A DNA stretch of 24,961 nucleotides from a virus: IMG/VR virus record IMGVR_UViG_3300025647_004826, positions 1 through 24,961 of that record, one strand, 5' to 3'. The notes under the pieces are model-generated. The model was not told where the DNA came from, did not search any database, and saw only the letters and a list, made by a program, of their open reading frames with translations. The position numbers and the translations under genes are program-made. Shown piece by piece: positions 23,592 through 24,961 of this stretch (the first letter of the stretch is position 1; every line of letters begins with the position of its first letter).

Positions 23592-24961
23592 TTATTTTGT
23601 ATTTAAAAATTGTGAAAAATAGTTTTTATAAAGTTCATAGTTTTTTCCAAAAATATGACCATTTTTAAAAAATATCTGCGCTTCTTCTTTACGTTGCTCC
23701 AGATTATTTTGCGATTGCGATCTGCCGCCTTCCATATATAAACCAACAACTTGTTCAACTTTAGAGAATATGCAGTTCTCGTTAACAGCACGAAGCCATA
23801 AATCCCAATCATCTGAAAAATCTAGATTTACTTCATCAAAAAAACCAACTTTTTCATGAAGTCTTTTCCTCCACATTGGCATTGGCCCCGGTAAACATTT
23901 TATCATATTTTCTTTTGAAAATGGTAAAATGGAATGTTCAGATAATTTTGTTGATTTGGTGTTTTCTACTGTTTCGTTTTTTTTGTCCGTAACTAAGCAA
24001 TCCCCATACACCAACTCTATTTTATCACTGGATGTTAATCTATTATATAGAATTTCTATACCATCAATACTTTTTCTATCATCTATCATAGCCCAAACAA
24101 CAAAAGGGCAATTACTCTTCATGATTGCTATATTGTGTCCAATTGTGGGCTTAAAATTTTTACTATATTGATAATAATGTATATTATTAAATTTTTTCAT
24201 GTATTTTTTAACTATTTCTTTTTCTCTGCCGGGTGAAGCAGAATCAACTAGAATTAGTTCACACTGATCGAAAATTGTTTGTTTGGTTATGTTATCTAAA
24301 TAATCTTCTATGTATTCTTCTGCTTTATGAAATGTTGTTATAATGCTAATCTTTTTATCAGTTTTTGTGATTCTAGGTTTATCTATTTCCTCTAATACTA
24401 AATTTAATATATAATCTCTTCTATCGTTCATATAATCTATTAATTTTTCGCCTTTTAGCTTAAACCACGGTTCATGACTAGCACCAACCATTTGATTTAA
24501 AATAACACCGACTCCCATCATTCTAGCTTCACACACAATTCTAGATAATGTTTCCGGTGATTTAGGGAAAAAAATCAATTTTTTGTTATTACTAAGTTTA
24601 TGTAAAAAATTGATATAATTTGAGTCTTCTATTAAATCATATTCTAAATTATTTTTATTACAATAATCAATAGCACCTACTGTGTTTTTATGGGGTATTT
24701 GACTTTTCAAAATAGAAACTCTATCTTTTTTTTGGTTTTGAGATAAAGCTTTCAATTTAGTTAATACTTCCAAAGACCACAAATTTCCATTTACGGATAA
24801 AACATTGTCTAACTCAAGATTTTTTGTGATTATATTTTTGTGATAATTTGTTTGGCAAAAGACTTTTTTAGCATTTTTGTAAAAGAAATAATTTCTAAAA
24901 TTATCATTTGAAGCTTTGAAGTCTTTAAAAAATATTGGATTTCTTGTATTTAAATATTTAT
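23592..24961 (-). CDS. Two-domain glycosyltransferase: GT-B C-terminal half fused to GT2-type GT-A domain (5' end outside window)
   Basis: The frame is open from the stop at 23592 to the window edge, so the N-terminus is missing. A TTG at 24782 is only an internal codon: the frame continues upstream without a stop through VFCQTNY and VLSVNGN. The first visible part looks like the C-terminal nucleotide-binding half of a GT-B enzyme, with LIFFPKSPETLSRIVCEARMMG, where the two glutamates stand in the E-x7-E position. The second part is a complete GT2 domain: KISIITTFHKAEEYI, LILVDSASPG, VVWAMIDDR in the DxD position, PMPMWRKRLHEKVGFFDE, then DWDLWLRA. Such tandem enzymes add two different sugars. 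It ends before the promoter gap and may belong to an upstream operon. Donor sugars are unknown. Confidence 0.82.
   Translation of the reverse strand, partial: KYLNTRNPIFFKDFKASNDNFRNYFFYKNAKKVFCQTNYHKNIITKNLELDNVLSVNGNLWSLEVLTKLKALSQNQKKDRVSILKSQIPHKNTVGAIDYCNKNNLEYDLIEDSNYINFLHKLSNNKKLIFFPKSPETLSRIVCEARMMGVGVILNQMVGASHEPWFKLKGEKLIDYMNDRRDYILNLVLEEIDKPRITKTDKKISIITTFHKAEEYIEDYLDNITKQTIFDQCELILVDSASPGREKEIVKKYMKKFNNIHYYQYSKNFKPTIGHNIAIMKSNCPFVVWAMIDDRKSIDGIEILYNRLTSSDKIELVYGDCLVTDKKNETVENTKSTKLSEHSILPFSKENMIKCLPGPMPMWRKRLHEKVGFFDEVNLDFSDDWDLWLRAVNENCIFSKVEQVVGLYMEGGRSQSQNNLEQRKEEAQIFFKNGHIFGKNYELYKNYFSQFLNTK

Overview
The window reads as part of the genome of a T4-like contractile-tailed phage (Caudoviricetes, myovirus morphology), probably a marine one. 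The basis is a run of T4-type baseplate genes (gp6-like, gp25-like, a gp5-like hub), a gp55-like late sigma factor, and small conserved proteins that resemble those I associate with marine T4-like phages. The host cannot be told from the sequence. The DNA is AT-rich and every credible gene lies on the minus strand, so transcription runs from position 24961 down to position 1. There are no tRNA or rRNA genes, no CRISPR array, no insertion sequence, and no gene-free stretch longer than about 90 bases.

Region 1 (1-12645) is the virion module. In transcription order it has a small helical protein, a gp5-like hub whose C-terminus is an M15-type peptidase instead of a lysozyme, a second hub or spike-like protein, a giant 2182-residue protein, the gp25 and gp6 wedge proteins, and a large virion protein cut by the window edge. 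Region 2 (12642-14109) holds gp55, a one-helix membrane protein, an FmdB-type zinc ribbon and a 69-residue phage protein.

Region 3 (14111-24961) is an accessory sugar and glycan module on the same strand and partly overlapping the core genes. It contains a tandem two-domain glycosyltransferase (cut by the window edge), a conserved phage protein of unknown role, an Mpo1/DUF962-like membrane protein, an extended SDR, a B12-binding radical SAM protein, a split thiamine-diphosphate enzyme (separate alpha and beta polypeptides), two GT-A-type glycosyltransferases, an RmlC-like epimerase, and a DegT-fold enzyme. The DegT-fold enzyme has histidine where aminotransferases have the PLP lysine, as in ColD. 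These are followed by a heptose-type trio (PfkB kinase, HldC-like nucleotidyltransferase, small HAD phosphatase) and a cupin.

Read together, region 3 could make an unusual activated sugar and transfer it to a host surface glycan or a phage component. The most interesting idea is that the ColD-like 3-dehydratase and the minimal split thiamine enzyme act in sequence to make a 3,6-dideoxy, carbon-branched sugar (yersiniose-like logic), with a separate heptose-activation branch beside it. This is inference. A consensus sigma70 promoter (TTGAAA, 17-base spacer, TATAAT) lies at 23534-23562 and is the only clear promoter I see. Downstream of it most gene junctions are ATGA or TAATG overlaps or gaps of a few bases, so the sugar genes and the late-sigma and baseplate genes may share transcripts.
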